From Methylocella tundrae (GTDB lineage: Bacteria > Pseudomonadota > Alphaproteobacteria > Rhizobiales > Beijerinckiaceae): a stretch of DNA of 64,000 bases. Below the pieces are notes generated by a model. It saw only the letters and a list, made by a program, of their open reading frames with translations. It had not been told where the DNA came from and searched no databases. The position numbers and the translations under genes are program-made. Where the stretch lies: NCBI RefSeq assembly GCF_901905185.1, contig NZ_CABFMQ020000078.1, positions 18,005 through 82,004 of the forward strand, given 5' to 3'. The first letter of the stretch is position 1, and each line of letters starts with the position of its first letter. Below, in pieces: positions 30,559 to 38,872 of the stretch.

Positions 30559-30972
30559 ATGAGCGATACGTCAGGTTCGAACAGTTATATAGAATTGGCC
30601 GCGGACATTGTGTCTGCCTATGTCAGCAACAATTCAGTGCCTGCGAGCGATCTTCCTTCACTCATAAGTGAAGTTCATTCGGCCTTGCTGCGCGTCACTT
30701 CCGGCGCCGTGGTGCCCACGGTCGAGACGCCAAAGCCCGCGGTTCCGGCGAAGAAGTCCGTCACCAACGATTTTCTCGTGTGTTTGGAAGACGGCCGGAA
30801 ATTCAAGTCATTGAAGCGGCACCTGCGCACCCAATACAATATGTCTCCGGACGAGTATCGCGAGAAATGGGGTCTTGCGCCCGATTATCCAATGGTTGCG
30901 CCGAATTACGCCAAGGCCCGCTCGAATCTCGCCAAGCAGATGGGCCTCGGGCAGCAGCGCCGGCGCGCCTGA
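30559..30972 (+). CDS. mucR: MucR/Ros-family zinc-finger transcriptional regulator
   Basis: A 137-aa regulator of the MucR/Ros family, which in rhizobia controls exopolysaccharide synthesis, motility and virulence and acts as an H-NS-like silencer. The N-terminal helix ([19 protein letters not shown]) drives oligomerisation. The zinc finger is in [18 protein letters not shown], followed by [20 protein letters not shown] and [19 protein letters not shown], the family signature. The ATG at 30559 gives the normal N-terminus [13 protein letters not shown]; a start at 30517 is less likely. MucR and ExoR in one window both point to surface-polysaccharide control. Confidence 0.95.
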   Translation: MSDTSGSNSYIELAADIVSAYVSNNSVPASDLPSLISEVHSALLRVTSGAVVPTVETPKPAVPAKKSVTNDFLVCLEDGRKFKSLKRHLRTQYNMSPDEYREKWGLAPDYPMVAPNYAKARSNLAKQMGLGQQRRRA

Positions 30973-31181
30973 ACGCCGCTGGATGCAGGCGGCCTTGACT
31001 ATCGTCGGGCCGTCTCAACCTCTGCGTCATCTCCGGCCGCGGCGCCTGCGCGCAGGCGCGTCCGCCTTTGGCCGGGTTCGCTGACGTCGCCTATGCCGGC
31101 CGGCAACTCGCGCAAGAGTCGGCTGGGCAACCTCGCCCGGCGCCGCGATAAGCCAGTGTTTCGTGCAGCTTCAGGCGCTTC

Positions 31182-31610
31182 TCAAGAGACGTGAGCCGCC
31201 GCCATGCGCGCATCGGTTTTGATGCGCTCAATCATGGAGCGCACGCCGTTGCTGCGCTGCGGCGTCAAATGGCCGGAAAGGCCGAGCGATTGGAACAGCT
31301 CCTGCGCGTCCGTCGCCAAGATCTTATCCGCCGTGTGGCCTGAATAGATCGCGAGCACGAGAGCAACGAGGCCGCGCACGATGTGCGCGTCGCTGTCGCC
31401 CTTGAACCTCAGGACGGGTCTTTCCGAAGGATCCCGCGAAACGCTCGTCTCAAGCCAGACCTGGCTGGCGCAACCGCGCACCTTGTTCACGTCATTGTGA
31501 GCTGCTTCGTCGAGCGGCTCCAGCGTCCGTCCGAGCTCGATCAGATAGCGATAGCGATCATCCCAATCATCAAGATAGGTGAAGTTCTCAAGGATTTCGT
31601 CGAGGCTCAT
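31182..31610 (-). CDS. sufE: SufE, cysteine desulfurase sulfur acceptor
   Basis: A 142-aa SufE protein that takes persulfide sulfur from SufS for iron-sulfur cluster assembly. The acceptor cysteine is C47 in NKVRGCASQVWLE, and the N-terminal EILENFTYLDDWDDRYRYLIELG matches the family. It is the second gene after DUF5330 on the same strand (86 bp apart). The suf operon itself is not in the window, as is usual in Rhizobiales. Confidence 0.95.
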   Translation of the reverse strand: MSLDEILENFTYLDDWDDRYRYLIELGRTLEPLDEAAHNDVNKVRGCASQVWLETSVSRDPSERPVLRFKGDSDAHIVRGLVALVLAIYSGHTADKILATDAQELFQSLGLSGHLTPQRSNGVRSMIERIKTDARMAAAHVS

Positions 31611-31696
31611 GGCGGTCCGGGCGGCTGAATGGATGATCCTTCTCTATATGGGGATGGCGCTCGGGGGGCCACCGAAAAATGCGCGATGGACCCGGC

Positions 31697-31990
31697 TCAC
31701 CGTGGGGGGCCGCCCGCCGGGACCGTCTTGACCTCGGCCTTAGGCCTTGCTTCGTCCGGCCGCTTGTCCGCAGTGAGTTGAGTGAGTTTGGCCGCCGCTT
31801 CAAGGCAGGCGATGGGCGCATCCCTGCAAAGCTGCTGGCTCTTGGTCCGGACCTGCCCGACCGCCGCGCCGATGGCGTTGCGCGCGCCCGTCCAGATCGC
31901 GGCGGAGGGATGCAGGCCGGCGCCTTCCGGCCAGGGCATCAGGGCGAACACGATCGAGAGCCAGAACACGGCGCGGATGAGAAACCACAT
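31697..31990 (-). CDS. DUF5330 small membrane-anchored protein
   Basis: A 97-aa protein with one N-terminal hydrophobic helix (FLIRAVFWLSIVFALMPW) that could be a signal anchor. A conserved segment with two cysteines follows (QQLCRDAPIACLEAA), then a charged Pro/Lys tail. The pattern fits DUF5330, a Rhizobiales family next to sufE with no known function. The two cysteines could pair in the periplasm. Confidence 0.8.
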   Translation of the reverse strand: MWFLIRAVFWLSIVFALMPWPEGAGLHPSAAIWTGARNAIGAAVGQVRTKSQQLCRDAPIACLEAAAKLTQLTADKRPDEARPKAEVKTVPAGGPPR

Positions 31991-32216
31991 CGATCGATCT
32001 CCTTGCTGGAGATCAAGCCGTTAGGGGATGTTTATTAAAATCCGGACAAAGCCGCGGGCAGGATCTCGCCGGGATGGCGCAAGATCAAAAATAGCAAGGA
32101 TTTCTACACCATAGACAGAATTTGGCGGATCCGCGCCGGCTAATCCCGGCTTTTTCCCGCTTTTGATGCAGACGCGCCGCAGCAATTTAGGGCGAACTTA
32201 AGACGCCGATGGCAGC

Positions 32217-34097
32217 GTGGCGCTCGAACCGCCGCGGCAGGAAGCGGCATGTGCGGAGCGAAACTTGGGCTACCCCCTCAGTCTTGAAGGCCGGATCGCC
32301 AGCCTCATCCACCCTGGCGCCCTATCCTCCCCGGACGAGCGGGCGCGCCATGAGAATTTCATCTTGCGACGGCTTTCGGTTTCGCTCGCGATCGTAGCGG
32401 CGGCTCCCTTTTATCTCGCCTCGCATGGCGGCCCAGGCCTCGTCGATTCGCTTGTGTTCGCCTGGCTGACGCTGCCTCTCGCCGCCGTCGTGCTTCTGTC
32501 TTCGACCGGCAGGCTCATGCGGGCGGAGGCGCTGTCGACCTTTGGCCTAATCGCAGCCGGGCTGACGGCGGCGATCGGCGGCGCGGGCGAGGGCGCCCTC
32601 GCCTGGCTCATTCTCGCGCCCCTCGACAGCCTGTTTTCCTTCAATCTGGCGGTCATCGGCGCCAGCGGCCTTGTCGCGGCGCTCGCCGTCGCAGGGGTCG
32701 CCGCGGCGGACGCGCTGGGCGTCTGCGACGCCGTTTCGGGGCTGGCGCGTCCTTCCCTCTTTCTGCTCCCAGCCATCGCCTATGCAACGCTCGTCGCGCT
32801 CTCCTTCGTGCGGGATCAGGCCGCCCGCTCCCACGCCGAGCAGCGCCGCGCCGAGCGCTTCAGCATCCTCACCGAAACCGTTGGCGATCTCGTCGTCACG
32901 CATGATCGAACGGGAGCCGCGACCTCGGTCAGCCCCACCTGCGAAGGCCTCTTCGGGCTGCCTCCCTCCGAACTGATGAGCCGAGGCTTCTTCGAACATG
33001 TTCACGTCGCCGACCGTCCAGCGTTTCTGAAAGCGATCGCTGAGGCGAGCGCCGGCGGCGCGACAGTCAACGCCACCTTGCGCCTCAGGAGCTCAAGCGT
33101 CGTCGATCGCGGCCATTACGCGGAGCCGGTATTTGTCTGGCTCGACATGCGGGCGCGCCGCTGCGAGGCGGACCCCGGGGGGCGGGGGGCGGCGAATGGC
33201 GGAGGCGCCATCGCGATCTATCGCGACATCACCGAACTGAAATGGCGCGAGGACGAACTCGAAGCCGCAAGAGCCCGCGCCGTGGAAGCCAATCACTCGA
33301 AAGATCATTTCCTCGCTAATATGAGTCATGAACTCAGAACGCCCTTGAATGCGATCATCGGCTTTTCGGAAATTCTTGGCGACGCCGAGCAGACCCCGCG
33401 CGATGGCGCAAAGCAGCGCGAATATGCCGCAATCATTCATCAATCAGGGCAGCATCTTCTCTCCGTCGTGAACTCGATTCTCGATCTGTCGAAAATACAG
33501 TCCGGCTCCTTTGATCTGACGCCGGCGCACTTCTCCATTGCCCCTCTGATCGACATCTGCTGCGACATGGTCAAACTCAAGGCGGCCGAACGCAACATCG
33601 AGATCAAGCGGGCGTGCCCGGACGGCCTTGAAGAGGTTATCGGCGACAAGCGCGCCTGCAAACAGATCCTGATCAATCTTCTCTCCAACGCGGTGAAGTT
33701 TACGCCCGACGACGGCAAGGTGTGGATCAGCGCGAAGCCCGAGGGCAATACGCTGCTCATCCTTGTCGCCGACTCAGGCGTTGGCATAGACGCGCAGGAT
33801 CTCGCGCGCCTCGGCAATCCTTTCTTCCAGGCGAAGGGCGCGCTCGACCGGCCTTATGAGGGAACGGGGCTTGGCCTCTCCATCGTCAGCGGGCTTGTCG
33901 GATTGCATGGCGGATCGATCGTCCTGGCGAGCGAGCCAGACGAAGGCACATGCGTTCTCGTGCGCCTGCCGATGGATTGCCGCTCCGCCGCCGATAAGGC
34001 GCGGACATGCGCCAAGATTGAGACCATCGCGCGCTATCGTCGCGGCGACGAAATGGGCGATCTATTCCAACAAATCACGGTGAAGAAAATTGCGTGA
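32217..34097 (+). CDS. PAS-domain sensor histidine kinase (DivJ/PleC-like)
   Basis: A 626-aa membrane histidine kinase. Six or so hydrophobic helices fill residues 60-200. A PAS domain covers about 215-345 (SILTETVGDLVVTHDRTG; IYRDITELKWREDELE). HisKA has the phospho-acceptor H371 in NMSHELRTPLNAIIGFSEIL, the form typical of DivJ, PleC and PdhS. HATPase_c shows INLLSNAVKFTP (N box), DSGVGID (G1) and GTGLGLSIV (G2). No receiver domain is fused and no response-regulator gene is adjacent. It may feed the DivK/CtrA cell-cycle relay, but this is inferred from the H box alone. Its last 8 bases overlap the next gene. Confidence 0.88.
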   Translation: MALEPPRQEAACAERNLGYPLSLEGRIASLIHPGALSSPDERARHENFILRRLSVSLAIVAAAPFYLASHGGPGLVDSLVFAWLTLPLAAVVLLSSTGRLMRAEALSTFGLIAAGLTAAIGGAGEGALAWLILAPLDSLFSFNLAVIGASGLVAALAVAGVAAADALGVCDAVSGLARPSLFLLPAIAYATLVALSFVRDQAARSHAEQRRAERFSILTETVGDLVVTHDRTGAATSVSPTCEGLFGLPPSELMSRGFFEHVHVADRPAFLKAIAEASAGGATVNATLRLRSSSVVDRGHYAEPVFVWLDMRARRCEADPGGRGAANGGGAIAIYRDITELKWREDELEAARARAVEANHSKDHFLANMSHELRTPLNAIIGFSEILGDAEQTPRDGAKQREYAAIIHQSGQHLLSVVNSILDLSKIQSGSFDLTPAHFSIAPLIDICCDMVKLKAAERNIEIKRACPDGLEEVIGDKRACKQILINLLSNAVKFTPDDGKVWISAKPEGNTLLILVADSGVGIDAQDLARLGNPFFQAKGALDRPYEGTGLGLSIVSGLVGLHGGSIVLASEPDEGTCVLVRLPMDCRSAADKARTCAKIETIARYRRGDEMGDLFQQITVKKIA

Positions 34098-34806
34098 AGC
34101 TCTGGCTACGGCTGATCATGATTACATCCTGACCGAACCTTCAAAGCCGAGGGCGCGGCCAAAGCGCGACAAGGGGGCGTCTTCGAAACGGCGCGGCTCG
34201 TCGCGCAAATCGTCCGTAAAGACGCGGCGCGCCCTCGTGCTTGTCGGCAGCGCGCTCTGCGTCGCGGCGCTCGGGGGTATTGCGATCAACGCGCTGACGA
34301 TGCAGAAGACGCGCCATCCGGCCCCTTTGTTCGGTCACGCCGCGCCCGCTCACGCGACAAGAGAGCCAAGCACAATCGAGCTGGCTCCCGCGACGCTTCC
34401 CATTCCAGCGCCCCGGCCGCAACAGCTCGCGCCGGCGCAGGCGGATGACAGCCAGTCCGCAAAGACGCCGACGGACGACAAGAGCAGCCTCCCTCATGCT
34501 CATCAAGCGTCCGCCCCGGCTCCGGCCGGCGCCGAAGCCGAGACCAAGCCGCGCGACGCCATCACTGAGCTGTTGCTCGGCAACGGACACGAGGTCCAGG
34601 CCGCGGGCCCGTCCAAGACCGTGCTCGCGGCCCAAAAAGCCCTGGTCAAATTGGGCTTTGTGCTGAAGCCCGATGGCGTCATGGGCGCAACGACCAGGCA
34701 GGCGATCGAGCGCTATGAGCGCGATCATGGCCGCGCCAGCCACGGCGAGCTGACGCCCGCCATTTCGCGCCTTCTCAGCGCGGAATCGGGCGTTCCGATC
34801 AATTAG
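34090..34806 (+). CDS. Membrane-anchored peptidoglycan-binding (PG_binding_1) protein
   Basis: A 238-aa protein with a very basic cytoplasmic N-terminus (Lys/Arg/Ser, residues 18-46), one membrane helix (ALVLVGSALCVAALGGIAINAL), an Ala/Pro/Gln periplasmic linker, and a C-terminal peptidoglycan-binding domain (VLAAQKALVKLGFVLKPDGV, MGATTRQAIERYERDHG). The start is a TTG at 34090 inside the kinase gene, giving an 8-bp overlap that implies translational coupling. Coupling to a sensor kinase suggests that the two work together at the cell wall; that is inference. Confidence 0.85.
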   Translation: MREALATADHDYILTEPSKPRARPKRDKGASSKRRGSSRKSSVKTRRALVLVGSALCVAALGGIAINALTMQKTRHPAPLFGHAAPAHATREPSTIELAPATLPIPAPRPQQLAPAQADDSQSAKTPTDDKSSLPHAHQASAPAPAGAEAETKPRDAITELLLGNGHEVQAAGPSKTVLAAQKALVKLGFVLKPDGVMGATTRQAIERYERDHGRASHGELTPAISRLLSAESGVPIN

Positions 34807-34815
34807 ACTGGACGG

Positions 34816-34891
34816 GGTCGCCGCTTCGGCAAAAAGTAAAGAGGCGACCGTGCCGGAGCATGATCGCCTCGATGGACTGGCGCTTTGCGCC
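34816..34891. terminator. Stem-loops between convergent genes
   Basis: GGTCGCC (34816-34822) pairs with GGCGACC (34843-34849), and a second hairpin GGCGC-TTT-GCGCC lies at 34879-34891, between the stops of the PG-binding gene and pit. No T run adjoins either, so terminator function is tentative. Confidence 0.35.
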
Positions 34892-34912
34892 GGCGTTTAG
34901 TCCCCATTGAGC

Positions 34913-36541
34913 CTAGAAGAACAGCTCGACCTTGCGGAACACAAAGAACAGCAGCGCGGAGAGCGCGATGGCGCAAGGCAGCGTCAACACCCAGGCCAGC
35001 GCAAGGCTCCGGATCGTCGACATCTGCACCCCCGAGCCGTTAGCCGCCATGGTCCCGGCGACGCCGGACGAAAGCACATGCGTCGTCGAGACGGGCAGGC
35101 CGAAATTATCGGCGGCGGCGATGGTGCCCATCGCGACGAGTTCGGCGGCGGCGCCCTGGCCATAGGTCAGATGGGTCTTGCCGATCTTCTCGCCGACTGT
35201 GACGACGATGCGTTTCCAGCCGATCATCGTGCCAAGGCCGAGCGCGATCGCGACCGAAATCTTGACCCAGTCCGGGATGAACTTCGTCGCGCTGTCGAGG
35301 TTCTTCTTGTAGGCGGTGAGAGTCGCAAGGTCCTCTTTCGTAAGGTCGCCCGCCTTGTCCTTTTGCAGGACGCGGATGGCTTCGGAAGCCAGATACATAT
35401 CATTGCGGGTATTGCCGGCCTTCGCCGCCGGAATTTTGGCGATGGACCCATATTGCTGAATCTGGTCCGCGATGTCGCGGATCAGCGCGGCGAGCGAGGG
35501 GAAGGTGCCCTCGTTGATTTCATGCGAGGTGATATAGTTGGTGACGGCTGGCCGTGGGTCGCCCAACACTTCATAGCCTGAGGCCTTGGCGTCGACCACT
35601 TTTGACGCTGCGTGCGAATGCTCGATGAAACTCGCAACCTGGCTTTCCGGCATTGCGCGGTTCAGCGCATAAGCCGTCGGCACGGTGCCGATGAGGATGA
35701 GCATGATGAGGCCCATCCCCTTCTGCCCGTCGTTAGAGCCATGCGCGAATGAAACGCCGGCGGACGTGAAAATCAGCAAGCCGCGAATCCACAGCGGCGG
35801 GGCGGCGTGCAGTTTTGGCTCGGAATAAAGTTCCGGGCGTTTGATGAGGATCTTCATGACCAGTAGAAGAATGGCCGCGCAGACGAATCCGACGACCGGC
35901 GAAAGCAGCAGCGCGTAGCCGATCTCGGTGGCCTTGCTCCAGTCGACGCCCGAGGTGCCGTCGCGACCGCGCATCAGCGCATTGGCGACGCCGACGCCAA
36001 TGATCGAGCCGATCAGAGTATGCGAACTCGACGCCGGCAAACCGAGCCACCAGGTGCCGAGATTCCAGATGATCGCCGCGATCAGCATCGCAAAGACCAT
36101 GGCGAAACCCGCCTCCGAGCCGACCTGGAGGATCAGTTCGACCGGCAGCAAAGACACGATGCCGAAGGCGACCGCGCCGGTCGAAAACAGAACGCCGAGG
36201 AAATTAAAGCAGCCCGACCAGACGACGGCGACGGGCGGCGCCAGGGAATGGGTGTAAATGACTGTTGCGACCGCATTGGCGGTGTCATGGAAGCCGTTGA
36301 CGAACTCGAACCCGAGGGCGATCAAAAGGGCGAGGCCGAGCAGAAGAAAGGGAAGGATGGTGGTGACGCTCGTGCCGGAAGCAGCGACGTCGCGATAAAT
36401 GCTGAAAGCGGTGAAGAACAACCCGAGCGCGACGATCGCCAGGAAAATCAGTATCGCCTGCAGCGACATCGGCTGGTTGAGATAGGGCTTTGAATCGACT
36501 TTTGGCGTCGCCAGAATATCTGGCGCGGATAGCGACGTCAT
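34913..36541 (-). CDS. pit: Inorganic phosphate transporter (Pit family)
   Basis: Low-affinity phosphate (metal-phosphate)/H+ symporter of the inner membrane, 542 aa. The two PD001131-type signatures of the PiT family are present: GFEFVNGFHDTANAVATVIYT in the first half (near residue 78) and GVSFAHGSNDGQKGMGLIML in the second. WLGLPASSSHTLIGSIIG and LPVSTTHVLSSGVAG are paired helices. A hydrophilic loop of about 130 residues separates the halves, as in rhizobial Pit. A Pho-box-like site and an inverted repeat lie upstream. Confidence 0.95.
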   Translation of the reverse strand: MTSLSAPDILATPKVDSKPYLNQPMSLQAILIFLAIVALGLFFTAFSIYRDVAASGTSVTTILPFLLLGLALLIALGFEFVNGFHDTANAVATVIYTHSLAPPVAVVWSGCFNFLGVLFSTGAVAFGIVSLLPVELILQVGSEAGFAMVFAMLIAAIIWNLGTWWLGLPASSSHTLIGSIIGVGVANALMRGRDGTSGVDWSKATEIGYALLLSPVVGFVCAAILLLVMKILIKRPELYSEPKLHAAPPLWIRGLLIFTSAGVSFAHGSNDGQKGMGLIMLILIGTVPTAYALNRAMPESQVASFIEHSHAASKVVDAKASGYEVLGDPRPAVTNYITSHEINEGTFPSLAALIRDIADQIQQYGSIAKIPAAKAGNTRNDMYLASEAIRVLQKDKAGDLTKEDLATLTAYKKNLDSATKFIPDWVKISVAIALGLGTMIGWKRIVVTVGEKIGKTHLTYGQGAAAELVAMGTIAAADNFGLPVSTTHVLSSGVAGTMAANGSGVQMSTIRSLALAWVLTLPCAIALSALLFFVFRKVELFF

Positions 36542-36622
36542 GAAAATCTCCTCGTTTTCGCCAAGCCGGGTGTCCGGGCGGGAATGACGCGGCTATGGGT
36601 ATTTTTCACCTATCTTTGACCG

Positions 36623-36652
36623 GCGACACTTTCATGACGCAATCATCATGAA
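36623..36652 (-). promoter_or_regulatory. Pho-box-like repeat and inverted repeat upstream of pit
   Basis: On the minus strand GCGTCAT-GAAA-GTGTCGC (36640-36623) has the 7-4-7 spacing of a Pho box (CTGTCAT direct repeats) with partial matches. Overlapping it, TTCATGA (36631-36637) and TCATGAA (36646-36652) form a perfect inverted repeat with an 8-nt spacer. Both lie about 85-110 bp before the pit ATG. PhoB control of pit is known in Sinorhizobium. Confidence 0.4.
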
Positions 36653-36783
36653 CGCGCGCGAGGTTGGGCGGGCTGCATCGTCAGGTTGCATCGGAAGGGC
36701 GGCACGGAGCTGCCGGGGCGCGCTTGATTTTGGCGGCCGCTTGGCGCTAGCTCGAACACATCCCGACCAGGAACGAGGCTTCC

Positions 36784-37161
36784 ATGCAAGATCTCATTGC
36801 GCGCATTTCCGCATCCGCCGGCATTGAGCCAGGCACCGCCGAGAAGGCGGTCGGGGTCATATTGGCTTTCCTGCGGAAGGAGGGGCCGAAGGGGGAGATC
36901 GACGAATTATTCGCGACCGTGCCGGGCGCCGCGGAGGCGGCCGCGGCCGGCGCGGAGAGCGGCGGCCTGATCAGCGGCCTGATGGGCATGATGGGCGGCG
37001 GCCTCATGGGGCTCGCCGCGAGGCTATCGGGGCTCGGCCTCAGCATGGGGCAGATGCAGGCGGTGGGCCATGAGGTCTTCGCCTATGTCAAGGAACGGGC
37101 CGGCGAGGAGCGCATCCGGCAGGTCGCCGCCGCCATTCCGGGCCTCAGCCAGTTCCTTTGA
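36784..37161 (+). CDS. Small helical protein, DUF2267/DUF2780-like
   Basis: A 125-aa protein. The N-terminal part (MQDLIARISASAGIEPGTAEKAVGVILAFLRKEGPKGEIDEL, in sections) resembles DUF2267/DUF2780 proteins, small helical bundles of unknown function. A Gly/Met-rich hydrophobic stretch (LISGLMGMMGGGLMGLAARL) follows, then an amphipathic helix and IPGLSQFL at the end. It is divergent from pit. No function is assigned. Confidence 0.7.
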   Translation: MQDLIARISASAGIEPGTAEKAVGVILAFLRKEGPKGEIDELFATVPGAAEAAAAGAESGGLISGLMGMMGGGLMGLAARLSGLGLSMGQMQAVGHEVFAYVKERAGEERIRQVAAAIPGLSQFL

Positions 37162-37385
37162 CGGAGTGCGCGCGGCGACGTGCGATTGCTCACAGGCGGA
37201 TGGCCCGGGTTCGGGCAGGGTCGAACGTATCGACCTTGCCTCAAATGCGCTAAGCAAATGCGTCCCATTTTGGATCGGCTTTTGAAACTTTGGCAAGATC
37301 GGCGCGGTACTGTGAATCGGAGCAGGGACTGGGGCCAGCGCGCAAAGGCGAAGCCGCCCGGTCGATCTTTTCGGAGACAACGCCA

Positions 37386-37580
37386 ATGGGTGAACTCGTA
37401 GCTTTCAAATTGCCGAAAGGCGCAAGGTCCGGCCGGCCGCCGATGGCGCGAGGCAGGGGCGAGATTGTTTTTTTCACCGGCATCCGCCGGGAAACCATAT
37501 GCGAGGCCGCGCTGTTGTGCGCCCCCCACGAAGACAATGCGAAATCATCCGGCAAGGGTCAGGGCAAGGACTCACGCTGA
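37386..37580 (+). CDS. Small conserved protein with FFTGIR motif
   Basis: A 64-aa basic protein beginning MGELVAFKLPKGARSGRPP and containing GEIVFFTGIRRETI. I recall small Rhizobiales proteins that pair a VVAF/VVSF start with an xxLFFTGVRYER motif, so this is probably a member of that unnamed family. GGAG at 37373-37376 stands 9 nt before the ATG. Convergent with the DUF1254 gene, 16 bp between stops. Confidence 0.6.
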   Translation: MGELVAFKLPKGARSGRPPMARGRGEIVFFTGIRRETICEAALLCAPHEDNAKSSGKGQGKDSR

Positions 37581-37596
37581 GCCGGGCGGCCTCTTC

Positions 37597-38181
37597 CTAT
37601 TCCGGCGAGGCCTCGGGTGCGCAGCTCATGGCTTTCACCCTCTGTTCGGCCTCAAGCCTTTCGCTCGGAAAGGCGGCGAGGGCGTTGATAAGAACAATTC
37701 CTTTTGTTGTCGGCGCGACAAGCCGCAGCTCCTGCGGCGCCTCGTCCTCTTCGTCCGAAGCCTCGAGGGACTCGAGTTGCTCGGCGGTGAGAACCAGCAC
37801 GTCAATCTTGCCTCGCTGCGCCGCGCGCTCGGTCATCGAATAGAAAATTTCACCCGTCGGCGTGCGAAACGAGAGCGTGAGCATCCGGTCGGCGTCGACT
37901 TCGCCGGAAAGCCGCATCGGATTGCGCGACAGGTCGTAAAGACAAGCGCCCTGCGCAAGAGCCGGATCGGAGAAGGGCGCCCATTCGGCCTGAGGCGTCG
38001 CGCGCGGCAGCACGGTGAGTTCGCTGGTTTTCGCGAAGGCCGACAGACGGCTGAACGGGTCTTTCCCCTCATACCTTGGCAGATAAAAGACGGCGAGGAT
38101 ATGAACCGCGGCCGCCACGAACAGCACGCCGAGCAGCCAGAGGACGCCGGAAAGGAGGCGATCAAGACGGTTCATCGGCAT
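37597..38181 (-). CDS. DUF1254 membrane-anchored protein
   Basis: A 194-aa protein with one N-terminal membrane helix (LLSGVLWLLGVLFVAAAVHIL), then a periplasmic domain with DPFSRLSAF, GACLYDLSRNPMRLSGEVDA and SFRTPTGEIFYSMTERAAQRG. It matches the small DUF1254 proteins of Rhizobiales that pair with DUF1214 proteins. It overlaps the upstream DUF1214 gene by 10 bp, so the two are co-translated and probably act together. Function unknown. Confidence 0.8.
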   Translation of the reverse strand: MPMNRLDRLLSGVLWLLGVLFVAAAVHILAVFYLPRYEGKDPFSRLSAFAKTSELTVLPRATPQAEWAPFSDPALAQGACLYDLSRNPMRLSGEVDADRMLTLSFRTPTGEIFYSMTERAAQRGKIDVLVLTAEQLESLEASDEEDEAPQELRLVAPTTKGIVLINALAAFPSERLEAEQRVKAMSCAPEASPE

Positions 38182-38792
38182 GCTCCCCTGACGATCGTCG
38201 GCAGGCTCGATGCGTCGAAGGCGAGCGTCGCGGCGCTGAATTCAGTCTCATAGAGGCGCAGGACAAGGATGAAGCTCCTGTCGCTGCCGAGCGCCAGCCA
38301 GTTCCCCGGCCGGGCGTTATGCGACAGGGTGATGGCGAAGCCGCCATCGGCGGAGCGCAGGATTTCGCTGGAGGTGAAGCCGTTGCGCTCGGCCGGGTTC
38401 GCGATCAGCCGGCCCTTCGGCGTCATCACAGTCAGCGTCCAGTAGCGCGCCTGCGGCGTCTGCCCGCTCACCGTATAGTCGCAGGAGGCGTCGAAACGAT
38501 TGCCGGCGCTGTCATCCAGCGCGACAAAGCTGATGCCTTCCGATGCGCCGAGGGGGATCTCGCCCGAGAGAGCGAGCGTGGCGCGCGAATAAGGGTCGAT
38601 ATTGCCGGCGCCGTTCCTCGGCCAGGCGGTCCACGGACCCGCCTCGACGGCGCCGAAGCCGAAGCCGTTCCGCAGCGCCGCGAAAGTGACGCAAAGGCCG
38701 ATCACGCCGCCGGCGACGCCGACGAGCAGGAACTTTCCGAGGAGGGCGGCGCGGTCGCGTAATCTGTGTCGGGAGGGGTCGCGGTAGAGCAT
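38172..38792 (-). CDS. DUF1214 membrane-anchored protein
   Basis: A 206-aa protein with an N-terminal helix (FLLVGVAGGVIGLCVTFAAL) and a DUF1214 domain (GAGNIDPYSRATLALSGEIPL; NRFDASCDYTVSGQTPQARYW; LTVMTPKGRLI; SHNARPGNWLAL). DUF1214/DUF1254 modules are fused in larger proteins elsewhere; here they are split over two overlapping genes. It lies 80 bp after the PBP1A gene on the same strand, suggesting an envelope role. Confidence 0.85.
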   Translation of the reverse strand: MLYRDPSRHRLRDRAALLGKFLLVGVAGGVIGLCVTFAALRNGFGFGAVEAGPWTAWPRNGAGNIDPYSRATLALSGEIPLGASEGISFVALDDSAGNRFDASCDYTVSGQTPQARYWTLTVMTPKGRLIANPAERNGFTSSEILRSADGGFAITLSHNARPGNWLALGSDRSFILVLRLYETEFSAATLAFDASSLPTIVRGACR

Positions 38793-38872
38793 GAGGTCTT
38801 TAAATCCGATCGATCCTGCTCGCTATGACCGCTGCCGATTGAATTGCATAGATGCGCAGAGAAGAGCGCCGC

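Noticed and set aside
34856..34865. GAGCATGATC, another partial end of the 45-bp palindrome
   Set aside because: Too short, with no matching arm.
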